DNA of 64,000 nt from Casuarius casuarius (Eukaryota > Chordata > Aves > Casuariiformes > Casuariidae): the NCBI GenBank assembly GCA_003342895.1, contig PTFA01000035.1, positions 3,238,703-3,302,702 on the forward strand. The letters are read 5' to 3'. The notes beneath the pieces are model-generated. The model did no database searches, was not told the origin of the DNA, and worked only from the letters and a program-made list of their open reading frames with translations. Position numbers and translations under genes: made by a program. Below, one piece after another: positions 1-14,300 of this stretch. The number at the start of each line of letters is the position of its first letter. Positions within the stretch are counted from its first letter, which is position 1.

Positions 1-3000
1 AAAGCATAAAAAGCATCTTTGCTGTGCAAGAGACATTTGGTTTATTCTCTGTGGAAAGTTAGGTGCACATTGACAGTGGTGCACCCTCGTTTGTATTTGT
101 CACACCTGTAACTGGAGAAAGCATTACACTTGCTGAAGGTTGCAGCCTCTGTGGTTGGATTTCATGGTGCGTACAGGGCATGAAGTTTACCTGGGAACTA
201 CTTTGGAGATGATGCGTGCGCATTGAGAAGCAAGCTCTGTTGATACTCTGTTCCCACAGATCCTGAAGACTTGAAGAGACTTTTCACAAATGTGCTGAGG
301 GTTTTGAGCAATACTGAGCATTTCATCTGTGGGGTGTTGTATAGTGGGTATGGTAAATGTAATACGGAAACAAACAGGTATAAATTCCCTTCCTAGATCC
401 TTTAATGGCGTATGTTAACATTTTGAAAGACACATCAGTCTTTCCTCCACCACAGATTTTCTCTCAAAGGGTAGGGCCAAATTTTTACACACCACTTCAT
501 TGCCATCTTTCACTACCTCTACTGTCTTTCAGTAGTACGAAGCATGCAGTCAGTGTGTGTGGTCATTACCTAAGCAAATAAATAACTGAATGCTCAGAAA
601 CAACTGCAGGTGCCTTTCAGAATAAACAAAGAATCTCCTCTTCCAATATTTTGGACTTGTCGTCATAAATTTATAAAATGTGATCAGAAATCCTTTATAA
701 AATATGTGTAAATGCATGATGTGCAAGTGTTGATTTTGAGAGTTGTGTGTTCGTGCCTGACTGATTCCAGATCCCTTTTGAGATGGTGTATGGCACTACT
801 GCCACGCGAACAGAAGAGGTCCAGTTGCCATAGATGGACCTGTATTTCATATCTTCTTGTTTACTACAACATCTGAGAATATCAGGAGCCTGTGGCCATC
901 TCTTTGTTCAGTTGTCATCTTTCCCATTGCTGCTTATTGATGAGGATTTGGTAAGAGCAGCCTGTGCTCCCCTGAACAGTGGTGCTGTATTTTGTAGCTA
1001 GTTGAATCTTTAGGAAGTATCCAGCTCCATCCTGTTACCTTGGAAGGCATTTAGAAAAGGAAATGTTTTTGTAGTAGGTTTCAGAGGTGTAGCTTTCCAG
1101 CTCCTTATTTTGGGTCATTAATGTGAACAGTCCAGCTGTCCTGCCTATGTGTCTGAATCTCAGGTTCTCCCTGTGTATAAACTGATTGCTTGCTTTCTAC
1201 TTCTAGATGAAGAATGCTAGAGGAAGGTTGTGCTCTTGCAGCTTTTTGGAGAAGTGAATAACAAGAAGTGGTAACAGAACAGAAAGAGAGATGTATGCAC
1301 AAGATAAAGTTGTAGCAAAAACACTAAACACTTTGTCTTGAAGAAGACCATTTGTCATACAGTTGTGGAATGCGTATGGCCTTGAATGAAGTGACTTGGG
1401 ACTGGCAACATCTCTGCTTATTGTTTCATAGTATTTGCAGACTTGGCTTATATTTTGTTAGCGCTTCTTGAGGTTATTTCAACAACTTAAGTTAAAAAAA
1501 AAATTAAAACAAGTTTGAGAGTACAGCTCCCTGGCCAAGTAGTAAATTCTGTGGTGTGTTTGCCATTTGGGTATGTGCATGGTCTTGTTTTTTTGCACTT
1601 GAAATTCTGTTCTTGTCAGCCTTCTCAGGATGGCCACTTACAAAAGTGAATGCAAGAGAAGAAAAGAGAATGCAAATAAGGATAATAAGATACAATCTTT
1701 TTGGTAATTCCAGTTAACCAAAAGGCTTTTCCTCATGTATTAAACAAAAATTCCAATAAAATAATTTTGTCCCTTGGCAAATACTTGACATCGTAATCAG
1801 TGTTACAGTTTGTTTTCCACTTAAATAAAAGAAGTGGTAGCAGTTGGTCTTTGAAGGTCATCTATAAGGTTCATCTAGTTTCTGTCAGAGATGTGAGTTA
1901 CATCTAGAACTTGGTAGCAGCTACTTTGTAAGCCTAGGCTTGAAATCCTCGTTTCACTTAAGGTGGGTCTTACCAACATGGGGAAGATGTGAAATGGAAT
2001 AGGCCATGAATTTGAAGTGAGCTGTTGCTAATTTCCCCCCGGACGTTCTTGGGCCGTAGTGGACGTTCAGTTCTGGTTCAGCTGGGCTGGTGGCGTTTTA
2101 CAGCCAGCAGCCACTTGCCCTGTCCCCTGCCTGGAGGAGATTGTTCTTCCCTCTAATCTGTCTGGGGAACTGCTCGTGCAAGTGCTTCCTAATCTATTTC
2201 AGGCAAAATGAATCTGCTTAGCGAAGAATTTAAACTCGTAAGCTAACCTGGCTCATTCAGACTGAATCGGATTAGTGATGTTTATGTGCGCAGGTACGCC
2301 AGGAGATCTGGTTGGGTGCGGTGATAAGCGGGTTGGGGGTGAGAGGCTGAGCTACGACTCAGGAAGAGTTTATGTGTGTGTGTCTGCACCCTGTTCTTTC
2401 TAAAAGTTTCCTTAAACAGCTTATTTTAGTGTGCTAGAAAGTCTATTTTGAAAGCAAAATAAAATGTATGCAAATAAGTGTGCCAGGCGAGCTTACAGAA
2501 TATGTGCTTTCTATTAGCTGTTAATCATTAGCTATTCCAAACTATTTGTCTGTATAAGGACTCTGCTTTATCACTGAATTGAGTAGAACTAGGATTTCAC
2601 TGTTGTGCTTGTTTTAGTCCTGATATACCTGTGACTATAAAATATTTGGCTAATATTTCAGTTCCCACTGGAATTGTATGTGCACAATTAAAAAGAAAAA
2701 AAAGGACTTAAATGATCTTTCAAAAATATCTGTTAAACTCTTCTCAGGATCTTTTAATGTTGATATGTTATATTTTGTAAAAGTCCTGCCAGAAAATCTG
2801 CTGAAGCTTGCTTTCATTTTTCAAAGAAATGTCACCAAGTTCTATTGCATAGCAAAGAGAATTTCTGTGCAAGCTCATAAAATCTCATGCTTTCTTGAGG
2901 TTGATAATGTGACTTTTACTAAGCCAACCATTTCTTGTTGATGGACGGTACTTGCACCTGAGCTGCTTAATGCTTGTTGGGGTATAAATGATGAGTCATC

Positions 3001-4699
3001 TATAATCCAATCTCTGCTTCCTCACTAATGGTAGAAATATAGACCTAGTGATATCTAGCCTGCTGTTCTTTTATTGTGGGTTGAACCTTTTCCAGATTTT
3101 GTGACTCTCCAGAGAAAGTTTCCTGACTGCATTCAGTTTTATCATTTGGGACTGAATAGACTTTGGATCAGATTTTTATGAACTGGTTCCTCCTGTCCAC
3201 TTGTTTGAAGTCCTTTAAAACAGAAGAGTCCTAACCGGTTCATTTAAGATTTGTGTTTCCTGCGAGCCTCAGAGCTGAACGCTGCAGATGTTTGCTCTGC
3301 CCGAGAGAATTCCACCTCCCAAGCAGATGTGCAGCAGGTTTCTTGTTTCCCACACAGACTTAAAAATCATGCAAGACTGTATTTGGGCAATCTGCAAAAA
3401 GTGGTTTTGGGCCAGAAGTTCCAGAAGTTGGGAACCTCGGCTACCCAAACTTTCACTGACCAATACTTTTAAAGCAATCAATTCTTCAATGGAAGAGTCA
3501 ATGCTGTCCTGAAACAGTTGGTGCCCTCAGTGTCAAAGTAGTTATCTCAGGTGTTCAAACAAGGTACTGGAAGCACCTGACAAGCGCATGGGTGTTTCAG
3601 GTCAATGTCCATCCATGAAGGAAGGACATCCAGGAAGCATATGCTCGGTCTCAAGGAGTAACTGCCTATCTGTAGACTCCATTGGTAGTGTTACCCTGTG
3701 TTAACTTCAGCACCTTTGAGAATGGCTATGAACTGCAAGGGAATGGATTTCAGTACTGTGCCACTGCACTGTAATGAGTAGGAAATATGTTCTTTCCAGT
3801 CTTTGATAAAATCTACAAGTGATGTCATCAGGAAAAGAAAGTGTTTCTCAGAGCCTAATTTTTTTTTCCAGGATTCTTATAGGAGAAAATTTGATTGCCG
3901 GATGTTTTCCCAGACATTGAAATGATAGGAAAGAAAATGTAAATACCCTAGAAACTTCAATCATATTTTTTTGTATCATTATATAAGAGTAATTTATACC
4001 TAATCATTGCTTCTGTTGAGTAAATAGCTGACTTCTATGTCCTGTTGACCAAAAAGTGCTTTCTGAACTTTGGATGGAATGGTACCATTTATTAATCAGC
4101 CTTGCACCTGAGAATATAGAAGCTCGCAGACAAATGAGAAGAAAAATTAAGGTAGGAACAGAATTGAGGGCCATGATGTATGAATTGGACTTTGCATTGT
4201 CAGCATGGTCGGTACAATACTCTGGTTTTCTCCGCTTGAGACTTGACCTTTTGAGATGTTGAGCTGTTAGTGAGAGAGCCTTACAGTTACTAAAAAAAAA
4301 ATTTTTTTTTGGTGTGTGGCAGTGAGAATGGTCACTGTAAGGTCCAATTTACAGGCTTCCAGCTAAGCCTGTCGTAGGAGATAACCTCCATAACCATAAG
4401 GCAGTTTTTCCTGTAAGGACAAATAGAGATGCCGTGTTTTTTAAGGTGTTGCCGCTACTGCCAGGCGATGTATTATCCAGAAAGTCTTCCTATTTGCCAT
4501 TATATTGGCAGAAACAGTCATAGTGAAATACAGCTGTTAGCAGCTGGACTGTTGGCCACATCAATTTTAAATGCTGGTGGTAAAACTGTGTTCTGAACTA
4601 ATTTGAAAATGGCTCCAAACTTTGGTTTGAATCAGTCAGTTATTTCACCAGTCTTTTTCTCAAACAACTTGTCTCTGTTAGAAAACAGACAAACAATCC
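1..4699. other. Intronic sequence upstream of FBXW7 alpha exon
   Basis: AT-rich, low-repeat sequence with no recognisable exon. Around 3250-3700 there is a slightly GC-richer block with short open frames on both strands. Their translations match nothing I recognise, and the frames are broken within about 75 codons. It could belong to the retroelement fossil further downstream, but I see no motif that proves it. Placing this as the intron between non-coding 5' exon(s) and the alpha coding exon of FBXW7 is inferred from the exon at 20097 having a splice acceptor, not from anything seen here. Confidence 0.5.
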
Positions 4700-5140
4700 A
4701 GAAACGTGCCCTACCTGCTCAGTGTGTCCAGAACTCCCTTCTCTTGTGTCGACTGGGGCAGACCCTTTGGGCTCCCTTCCCTCTCCATTTGCGGGTGCAT
4801 CTGGCACACCAAGGAAGCAAACAGCCTTGTCTCAGAGATTGTACCATATCAGCTACTTTGAATTTCCACCTGTTATCAGCTATCTGACAAGCCTCTCCCT
4901 CTGAACATCAACACACACTTCACAAGGGCCCGGGCAACTTCATCTACTTGCTTCGGAAATGTGCTGATCTCCGAGATCTGCAAGGCAGCTGTGTGGCATA
5001 GCTGCTGACTTTTGCAAAACACTATACACTTGACATGGCAGCAAGGGCAGGTGCCAAGTTTGGAAGGACAGCAGTGCAGTCTCCATTTGATCAATACGGC
5101 CGATACCGTTTAGCTCAGTCATCCAGGAAAGACAGTGATT
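4700..5140 (+). mobile_element. Fossil tyrosine-recombinase (DIRS-like) retroelement fragment
   Basis: The plus-strand translation keeps the tail of a tyrosine recombinase of the DIRS type. One frame starting near 4904 reads THFTRARATSS and, about 15 residues later, ISEICKAAVWHS. After a stop and a frame change at about 5003-5008, a second frame continues TFAKHYTLDMAARAG and then a KFGRTAVQS stretch. Recombinases of this family end with a pattern of H-S-T-R, A-T-S, an I-C-x-A-A-x-W block, and T-F-x-x-[FH]-Y carrying the catalytic tyrosine. Just upstream (4790-4880) a third frame shows TALSQRLYHIS, resembling the family's usual A-L-S-x-x-x-L-S-x-W-I stretch. The fragment has at least one frameshift and stops, so it is dead. 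No reverse transcriptase or terminal repeats are recognised. The family assignment comes from remembered motifs and should be checked by search. Confidence 0.5.
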
Positions 5141-5301
5141 ACCTACGCATATCCGCACTGACAACATCCTTGAAAAGTCAGGAGTGTGGGCTGTCCTATG
5201 GAAAAGGTGGTGATATTGGTACCTCTCCTGTTTGCAGCTGCCCTTGTGATGGGCTCACAGTTGCAAAGAAACTATCCTAGCCCTGCATGCCTTTCCACAT
5301 A

Positions 5302-5349
5302 AGCATGAGAATCATATATACAACAAGCATGCGGATCATATATACAACT
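5302..5349. repeat. Two-copy 24-bp tandem duplication
   Basis: 5302-5325 and 5326-5349 are direct, adjacent copies of a unit beginning agcatg and containing atcatatatacaac. They differ at about three positions. It lies immediately 3' of the retroelement fossil. No function is apparent. Confidence 0.85.
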
Positions 5350-8300
5350 CTGACAGACTGCTCGTTCAGTGAGATTGGAGTCTGTACAGGATGCACACAT
5401 GCTTACAGTGTCATTTTTGCTGACTGTGTTTCAAAGACGTTCATTTAGAATTGATAACTTTTTTTCGTTTTATGGTCTGTCAGGGAAGTGATACAGAAAC
5501 ATTTAAGAAGGTGAAAGTGGAAAAATAGCTTCTTTGATGAATATTCTCCATCTTTGTCTTAAAGCAATCTACTCATGTTTGGAAAAGGCTTCTAAAGTGC
5601 TTTTTTAGCTTTTTCTGCATGATCTGCTACAAAGTGGTGCTAAGACTATCCCTGTTTATATTTAAGTGCGTTGTCAAAGAGAAAATAAGGAAAAAATGGA
5701 GGAAAAAAGCTACAAAATATGGAAATGTTTACCTACCTAGTTGTTGTCTAGTGTAATGTTTGGCTGTGCTAATAGCCGATGCATCAGACTGAAAGCAAAT
5801 TCTTTGAGTGTCAACGTTTGTAAAGGGAGGGGGAAAGGAGAACAAATGAAATGCAATTCAAAGATGAAACCTCTTTCGCATTGGTGTAGTACTTACCACC
5901 AACTTTCCAATATTGGTGCTATATCAATTTACTTTCTGCATAAGCAATTAGAGATGAAGGTGAGGGTAAGAGGATTTTTTCTGCGCTTGTGTAAGGATTT
6001 GCTGTTACGGTCAGTTCAAGCTGAACCACATTATTGATGTTGAAATTAATCCGTGATTGATGTATCAATTCTTCTTGAACTTGTGATGAGGAAATAGAAA
6101 AGCAAGCACTTGTCTATATACAACTGAACCAAGAAATACACCAGTAATATCAAGTAGCTTTTACCTGTATAGCTTTGTTCATATAGGGAGGGGAATTAAT
6201 GCAGCCATATTTATGTGGAGAGGAAAGTGAGAGAATGTATCACTAACTTTCAATTAGTGAATTAGAGAATGTATAACTAACTTTCAGAGAAATATTGCTT
6301 GCTTTTATTGAAGAGCACAAGTTTTAGTTTATGGATACTTGTTTATTTTCCAGTGGTGCAAGTTGTTAATTGGTCCCCAGCTGTTACTTGTCCTCTATTC
6401 GAAGAGCGTAATAAGGTCTGCTGACCTTAAAGCAGTTCACATTAGTCCTTTTTAATCCAGTGCCAGCAACATCATATAAAGTAGATCAAATCACCAGTTT
6501 AAGTTAATTTGCCTGATTTTTGTCTGGAGTGGATTAGAGAGCACTCAAATAGTTGACTTTATTGATAGAGCTTCAGGGACAGTATCCTGTGGCAGAGAGG
6601 CAGTAGCCTCTCAAACCACTTTAGTTAGTCTCAGAAAGGGATCTCTCTCTACTATCTGTTATTTTATGCAATTCAATTATGACCCTAGTTTCAAATTTTA
6701 AGACTGTTTATATTTGTACATGCTGTACCAGTATGTCTTTTGGTTGGTAGTTCAGACAGATGATTTGTTCACTGTCTCTCTGGTCAATGCTTTCCCGTTG
6801 TGGACTTGCTCTTTTTACTGCTTGTATCATCACAGCACTTTTCTTTAGGAGGAAAATACCAGTAATCTCAATCCATAATTGTGGAGTAGGGACACAGAGT
6901 ATTCAGGGTTGATTGCTTCATGGGATTTGAGAGAAGGCTTGAATGCCTCGCTCTCACTAATATCTTAGGCCACCTAATGTTCTTAGCTGGTTTCATCTCT
7001 GGTCACGCAGATTCCAAAAATTACTTTCCTGGTCACAGAAATAGTTTGGCCAAGCAAATTCAGGTTTCCTTAGGTTGTTATTGCAAATGCCCTACTGCTG
7101 AACCATACTGCTTAATCAGTTACTGAAATAAGATTCTCAGAGACCCATTTCAAGGGCATTAAACCAATAACAATAATTGCAACCATTTCCATTTCTTCAG
7201 TGGAGCCTGCTAAGAGTCTGTTTGGGCAGGGGCCAGGTTCGCTTGGACAGGTTGGGATATCATCTTCCTTCAACCCTGGCTGTCTTGCAGGCTGTTTGTC
7301 AGCAAGTGCCTTATTGTTCTGCAAGGTCAGATTTTAGGTCTGCTCCCGGAAAGCTTCCCGGTGGTGCACAGACCATAACACTTAGGAACCAATGTGTGGT
7401 AAGCAGTGTTCTGGAGATGTGAGGTTAATGAGGAGGTATTTGCTTTTTTAGTACCATGTGGAGACCTTAATTGTTTTTCTTCTTCTTTTTTCTTTTCTTT
7501 TTTAAGTGAGACACTAAGAAAGAGAAATTGTTCTGCTAGCTCCCGGTAGTATGTGAGCTCGTTTTATTTGCATCTTTCTGGTACTGAGGATGCTGAAAAT
7601 GCAAACAAACGAATGTATTAACAGATTTCAGTAAGTTTGGTAATTGCAACCATTCTGTTTTCTTTCTCTTTCTTCATACTTCTTGCTTTTATTTAGAAGG
7701 GAAAAAAGAAGGTGAAAGGGTTCATGTCAGATGCTGATGCAAAAACATTTTATGAGTTCATTGACTAGCTCTGGAAGAAAGTACATGATTTTGAGTTCAT
7801 CTTCGAAAATACAGTTTTCAGAATGGAGCCAATATTGCCCAGTGGGTACTGCACAAAATCTGATTAATGTACACAGCTGAACATTTCATAAGATATGAAT
7901 TGGGACACTGGACAGATAGGCATTCTTCATAAAACATATATTACTCCTTGTTCTTTTACAGCAACCTCCTAGGAATAAGACTGAGCTGTTTTTCTCAAAA
8001 AACTGGTAAAATACCAGTGTTACTGTCTTGTGTTGCTTACATGAAGCATGTTTTCTACCCCAACCCTATCCCCAGCTGTCTTTTCTTATCTCACAAATTC
8101 AGTTTATAACTCTGCCAAAGTAAACCCAAATATGAAATTATCTGTTGTCTATAATATATTACAACCTCTTACTCCCAGCTGCTTTAGCAGTACTGATAGA
8201 ATTACTTCATTTTTTTTCTAGCAATTAGGACTGCATGACATCTGAACAATTTAGATAATAGTCCTTCAGACTTCTTTAAAAATGGGCAACGGAAAACAGG

Positions 8301-11300
8301 AAATTTAAAATAGAAATATTTGTCAGTAGCCTTGAAAAGGGGTCATCCAATATGGATCTTCAGATAGAAAGTGATAGCTTGGCAAGATTTGGGGGAGTTT
8401 TTGTTTGTTGTTTTTTCCTTCTTGTCTGTCATTTCCCTGTATGCTTGTAATAATGTAGGAGGACTGGGAATAAGAAGAGTGTAGTGTCAGGATTAACAGA
8501 TAGCTGTTTAATCTGGTTGGGTATTCCTCATTTGTACAAATTAGCTGATAATCTTCTCTAGAAAGTTGGTCTGAAAACACTAGGTTTTAAATGAAGTAAT
8601 AGTTGCTGTTTCATTTAGTCCATTTACAGATACGTTGGACCGTGTGACCTTCTATATTATGCATTTAGCTTTAGAGTTGTTAATATTATTGACTCATTCA
8701 GTGGTGTTAATGACTTACCAGGCTTATTAGCCTGTGCAGCACAGGTGCTGTGGGCTGTCCCTTGATGTCTATAGGATAGGTCATTCTGAATAAAAGAAAG
8801 GTTAGGGGGGAAGGGGAGAGATGTGCACTTTATTAAAAAAATATTTCTAGAAGATATAGAGCTCTTACATGTTTTCAGTGTTTGCTTATTTAAAAAAAAA
8901 TTATTTTCCAAACTAAAATTCTGAATTCAGTGAAAAGAAAAGAAAAGTAGTAGTATAGGAAGTGTTAGGAGGTGGTTGTGTGCTGACCAAAGTGTGCAGA
9001 TTCCTTGCTTTAACCTCTCAGTGAAGCTGTGGTTAGAATCAAACTTGCAAGACAAGGAAGACTGAGAGGCTGAGGGAGAAGTAGAGTGATGGTTGGAAGT
9101 ACGATCCTACAAAGTAGGTGACAATAAATGTAGGCTGAATAAAGACTGCCTTCATAAGGAATTCAAACTGTCCCTTAGATGTTGTCCCCCGTCCCCCCTT
9201 GGCATATGAAGTCATCAGGCAAAAATATTTTCCAGTTACAAATTAAATGCCACATATAGGGGGATTTCTCCTGTAGTCATTGCTCACCTCGTTTCTGTCT
9301 GAATAGAAAAGAACATAAAGTTGAGCTAAAGATTTTGCTGTACTATCTGGCTGTATTTTTGTCTTATTTCCACATTTTTTCATAATATATGTACATTTTC
9401 CAGATAATGAGTCAGGTTAAGTCTTAGCCTGGTGTGGAAGCCTGTGTCAGAACAGAATAAAGAGATCAAGAGCTTTTCATTGCATAACCTGCCCTGCTGC
9501 TCCTTTGCTTCGCAGGCATTATTAGGAGACCGTATTATGCCCTGCTTCTTGAAAAGATTGCTCTATGCCTTGAAACTTGCTGGGAGTAAAGGGACATGAT
9601 TATTCTTGGTGGTTTGAGATAGCATGGTTCTGTGTGCTATCTTTAAGGCTTGCTTAAGAGAGGATATTTACTTCAAACTTTTTTTAATTGTTCAGTTACA
9701 GATACTCTTAACTTCCAGTCACTGCTCTTAATTCACACTTTCCTCAGCTTAAGTGCTGCTGCCTTTTTCTTTTTAACCACCAGAACAATTTCTTCCCCTT
9801 TTCCCCATTTAAACTTTACTGAGTTAGTTTAAACTTAACCTAATTTAGTTGCTATTTGTCTTCAGGGTGTATTCCCCCTGCTTCAATTGAAGTTGACCTT
9901 TTTTGTCTCTCTTCTGCTCTGCGTTCGAAGCGAACCTTTTTTGGCTGTCTCTTCTGTGTGTCTGCCCGTTTCTGCTGCACTTCTGCAGCGTTTGGATATA
10001 GAGATTCTGTCCAAGAAGTCATGCTACCATTTTGCCAGAAGCTGACACTAGCCATCTGGTAAAATTGCAGTTCAGTATCAGTAAAACCCATCATTTGGGG
10101 AAATGTACCCAAGGTGACTTTTATGATTAGTGGACAGGAAAAAAACAGAGACAGAGAAGTCAGTTGGGCACTCCGTAAATCACTTTGAGGTTTTCAGACC
10201 CAGTGCCTTAATGGCAGTGTTCTTGCTGCCAAATGCTGTTTTGCTTTTGCCTTCAGAATAGTTTGCATTAATAATGAGTAACTCTGCTTGGAAGTTATTT
10301 ATGTGTTGCTCTTATGGTACTGCTTGGGAAAGCAGCACCATGTTAGCTGACAGACTGTGTGAACGCATTCATGGAGCAGTTTAGCACAGCGCACTGCTAA
10401 GATCTGTAGGTTTTTCCACTGGAAACACATCCCCACCCAGGGGCCGTGTTTAGCACTGTTGTGGATTCAGGAGAAAAGTTAACATTCAGGTTGCTCCGGC
10501 TGTGCCATGCTAACCTGCGTGTTAAGCTTCGTGGTCTTGAAATAACTCTGCAATGGAAGTAGACACATCTCAAGGAGTAGTTCCTTCACACATTTAGCCC
10601 GCATGTCACTGTTGGAGCGGAGAGGAGATGACACACACGAACAAGAGCTGCTGCTATACCCAGGGAGAGGCAGGCAGCTAAGTGTGCTTTAGTAGCTGTG
10701 CATGGGATACACGTTCTGCAGCTTTTGAGCGTATTTCTTAAACTAAGATAGAGTATATTTCTAATTTAAGACTTGAAGTGGTGATGGATTTACTATCTTG
10801 CTAGAAAGCTATTATAGTGAGTAATTATCCTCATCGTTAATTCCATTTTGGACTTTTCCAATTTGAACATTCAGTGGTTGGACCTGGCTTCACTTTTGCC
10901 TATTAGATTAGATCTCCATTCAGCTGGATAGTTCGGAGCAAAGTAGTTGTTTCTGCATAATAATCACATTGCCTGTTCACTTAAAATAAGAGTTATTGAA
11001 TGATTATTCTGGACTTCACAGTTAAGACTCCCAGTTCCTTCTGTTGAAACCTATAGCTTAATTATGTGTGTTTATTCAGTAGTGTTTTCCATGAAATGGG
11101 AGCATTCCCGCGTAGTGCCACTGGTGTTTGCTACCGGAAAGCAAAACTAGGAGTGCAGTCCTTACTGCTACTCTGACTGACTCCTTTACTGGAGATAAAA
11201 GGCCTAGAGGTGTATAAAAATGCACCAAAATACTCCAAAATTACCTAAAGCCATGAAGTGTTAAAAACTGCTTAGTGCTCCTTTTGATCTGTAGCAGTTG

Positions 11301-14300
11301 TCACTCTAGCTGTGTGAAGATTTGTGGTGTTTTTTTTGGCAGAGCTTCTGTATTATATGTGTATTTAGCATGAAGTAAGAGTTGAGGTGGTGGTATTTCT
11401 GCATTTCTAGCCCTTGCTAAATAGGCACACAACAGCATCTTTGAATTTGAAGGTGGTATAATTAAGTGCTTGTGTATTTTTCTAATCTGAGAATTTTTCA
11501 GCCCATGTGCTCTTCTTCTAAGGTAGCTAAAGATACTCTGTTTATGTTGCTGTTACGTGTGATCTAATGTTTGGTTTTGGCAAGCAACTCCTTATTGGTA
11601 TGAACAGGAGGCATAGTTCAGGTGAGACCAAAATGTTAATACAGACTTGCTTTCCTAAATTGATCAAACAAGCATAGTTGTGCTATTGCTAACAATAGTA
11701 AGGCTTCCTGTAGTAATTTGATTTGTGAAAAAAATAGGTACTCATTATGCAAGGTAAACTTTTTTTTTTAACTTACAGAGAGGTAAAATATTTTAATGAA
11801 AAAACCCAAATCATGGTAAAGCTGTCAAACCAGAAAGGATAAACAATGTAATTGAGACTTGTATACTTTACCTTTTTAGTTCAGATCTTTTCCATGAGAA
11901 AATGGGCACTGCTAAATATTCAAGATTAAGTGGAGGCATGGAGGATGATATGGAGGACTTGCCTGTTTTATGTTGTTTTCAATAGTTGCTGGAAAGCTTG
12001 GTATCTTTTAAACGACACTTGAAGCTTTTTTCTGCTTTTCATTTTCTGGGAAAAAAGGGAGAGAATACCTTTCCCTAGTCACATGTGATAGTTAATTTGC
12101 TCCATTCTGCAGATTGTTCCTTTTTCTTTATCCAGCAGTTAGTGAGAAGACCAAGCCAGCCATCTTCTCTGTAACAGTCTTTTATTGAGATAATCACTAT
12201 AAATAACAGGATTATTTATAAGAACACTGTAAGATTTGTCGTAATACTCATCTCCTCCTCTTGTGGACTGTTGCGTAAGTAATTTTACTCTAAATTATAT
12301 CCATTCACTCTTCTTGATGAAAGCATAATGCAGAATTAAAAGAAAAAGAGTAACTTGTGTACTATTACTGTTGATCTTATGTAGTATTTCAGGGAGGGGC
12401 TTTGAGACGCGAAGAGGTATGACTGGGATTCTTGATGAACAGACATGAGCTTTTTCGCTTCTTCAGTAACCCTGTATTTTTGCTAATAGCTTGTCAGTCA
12501 GGGTATGGCTTTGAGGAAGAGGACTTAGAATTTCAAGCTTTTTGATTCAGTTTTCATATTACTGGGTGATGGAGTTTTTCAGCAGTTTCCTCAATGGATT
12601 GCTGTTCCATCTCCCTCTTATCTTCACGCCATCCTTCCCACAGTATCTTGCATTAGTTCTTTTTTTTTTCCTTAATAATGAGTTTTAAGATAAAAATAAA
12701 GCTTGTATAAACCACTGATCAATAACTATTTGCCATATGCCATTTGTCATATGCTTCTCCTTTTAGAAACAAGGAAAATACATACATTTTTTAACACTTC
12801 AAATACAAGAATTGAGACCATGCATTATTTGTGGGGAAGTGTTTAAAAAGAAAAAAACCCAGTGGTTTCCTCTCTTTCTGTTAAGTGTCGATTGCTTTAA
12901 TTTTGTCAGCGAGTCTATTAATATGTTATGGTGTAATTCTTTGTTGTCATGCTAGTGCATTTAAAAACTGCTACAACCTGAACTTGGACTGAATTTTTTC
13001 CTCTGTGAGGAGTCTTTCTGGGTTAGATCTCTTCTGTGTAAAATTTTAGCTAGAGTAGTCCTCCCATTTTGGGGGGAGAGAGGGGGGATTTTGGTAGGCT
13101 TTTTCTTCTTTTTCTCCTCCACTGTTTTCCCCTCCCTCTCATATGCAAAGTGTTAAGGGTTGCCATTCCCCTTGCTGTTGTGAAGATGCTCCATGGAGTC
13201 CCTCTGAGCTGTAGTCCCTTGGCTAAAATCCCCCCAAATTCTCTTTGTGCATGCACGGACCTTGCAGGTGGTTGTGCGGCTGCTGAGCCCATGTGTGCTC
13301 TGCCTGTACGGAGCAACTGAGCACCTTGCACCTCTTGCAGCTCTTCCAGCTCTCAAGCCACAGCTGCTGTCTCTGAAATTGTTAAGAGTTCAGAACAACT
13401 GCATTGAAGAGATCAGGCTTTTACAGTAATGGATGACAAGTTTTACTCATCACACAATACAAAGTTGTTTGCTTCTGAGTAAACAGAGAAATGACATGAA
13501 AAGCTTGTGCCGTGGTGATATGAAATGTATGAAAATAAAGAGCATGTGGGACAATATGGAAAATCAAATGTAAAGAGAAAAAGGATGGCTACATGAAATA
13601 ACTTTCATTCTTAAACAATCTGAATGATAATCTATTATTTTAGTAATATAAAATATCTAAATTAGTATAAGGTAATTAGTCATGATCATGCATATTTTAT
13701 CTAAATCTAACGTAAAGAACTCAAACTGTTTCTTCGAGACTTTTCTCATGAAAACTTCTCGTTCACCTATATTCTATCTCTGATATTTCTTCCTCATGTC
13801 ACTCAGCTTAAGTACTGCTAAATTGATGTAAATCGGTGTATTAGTGGTTCATATTTCCTAAACTACTTTTTGTATTCTTACTCTTTTTCTTTAGTGATTT
13901 TTTTTGTGTGTTATTTCATATGTTACTCTCTATTCAATGCTATACCTGTGTCAAGTAAGAGAGTCAGGATTGCGTGATAGATCCTCAGTACACCATTCTC
14001 CTTCCAGCCAAGAGTTAAAATTAAATTTTTCTTTTTTAATCACTTCTTTGTGTTTTCCACCATAACTGATAGCAAGGGACGTTGCCCTGTTGTGCTCCTG
14101 TTAACTACCTGTTGCCAGCTCTCGTCCCTCTCATCTAAACCCATTCGTTTCCTGCAGGGATTTGATCAGAATGGAGCAAAGAGCCTGGGACTGACAAGTA
14201 CCACTGCAGGCTAAAGGGAATTAGGAGACTGAGGCATAAGATTAGAGAGGGAGCTGGATTAAGAGACAGTCTTGAGAGAAAGACAGTTTGGATGGTGAGC

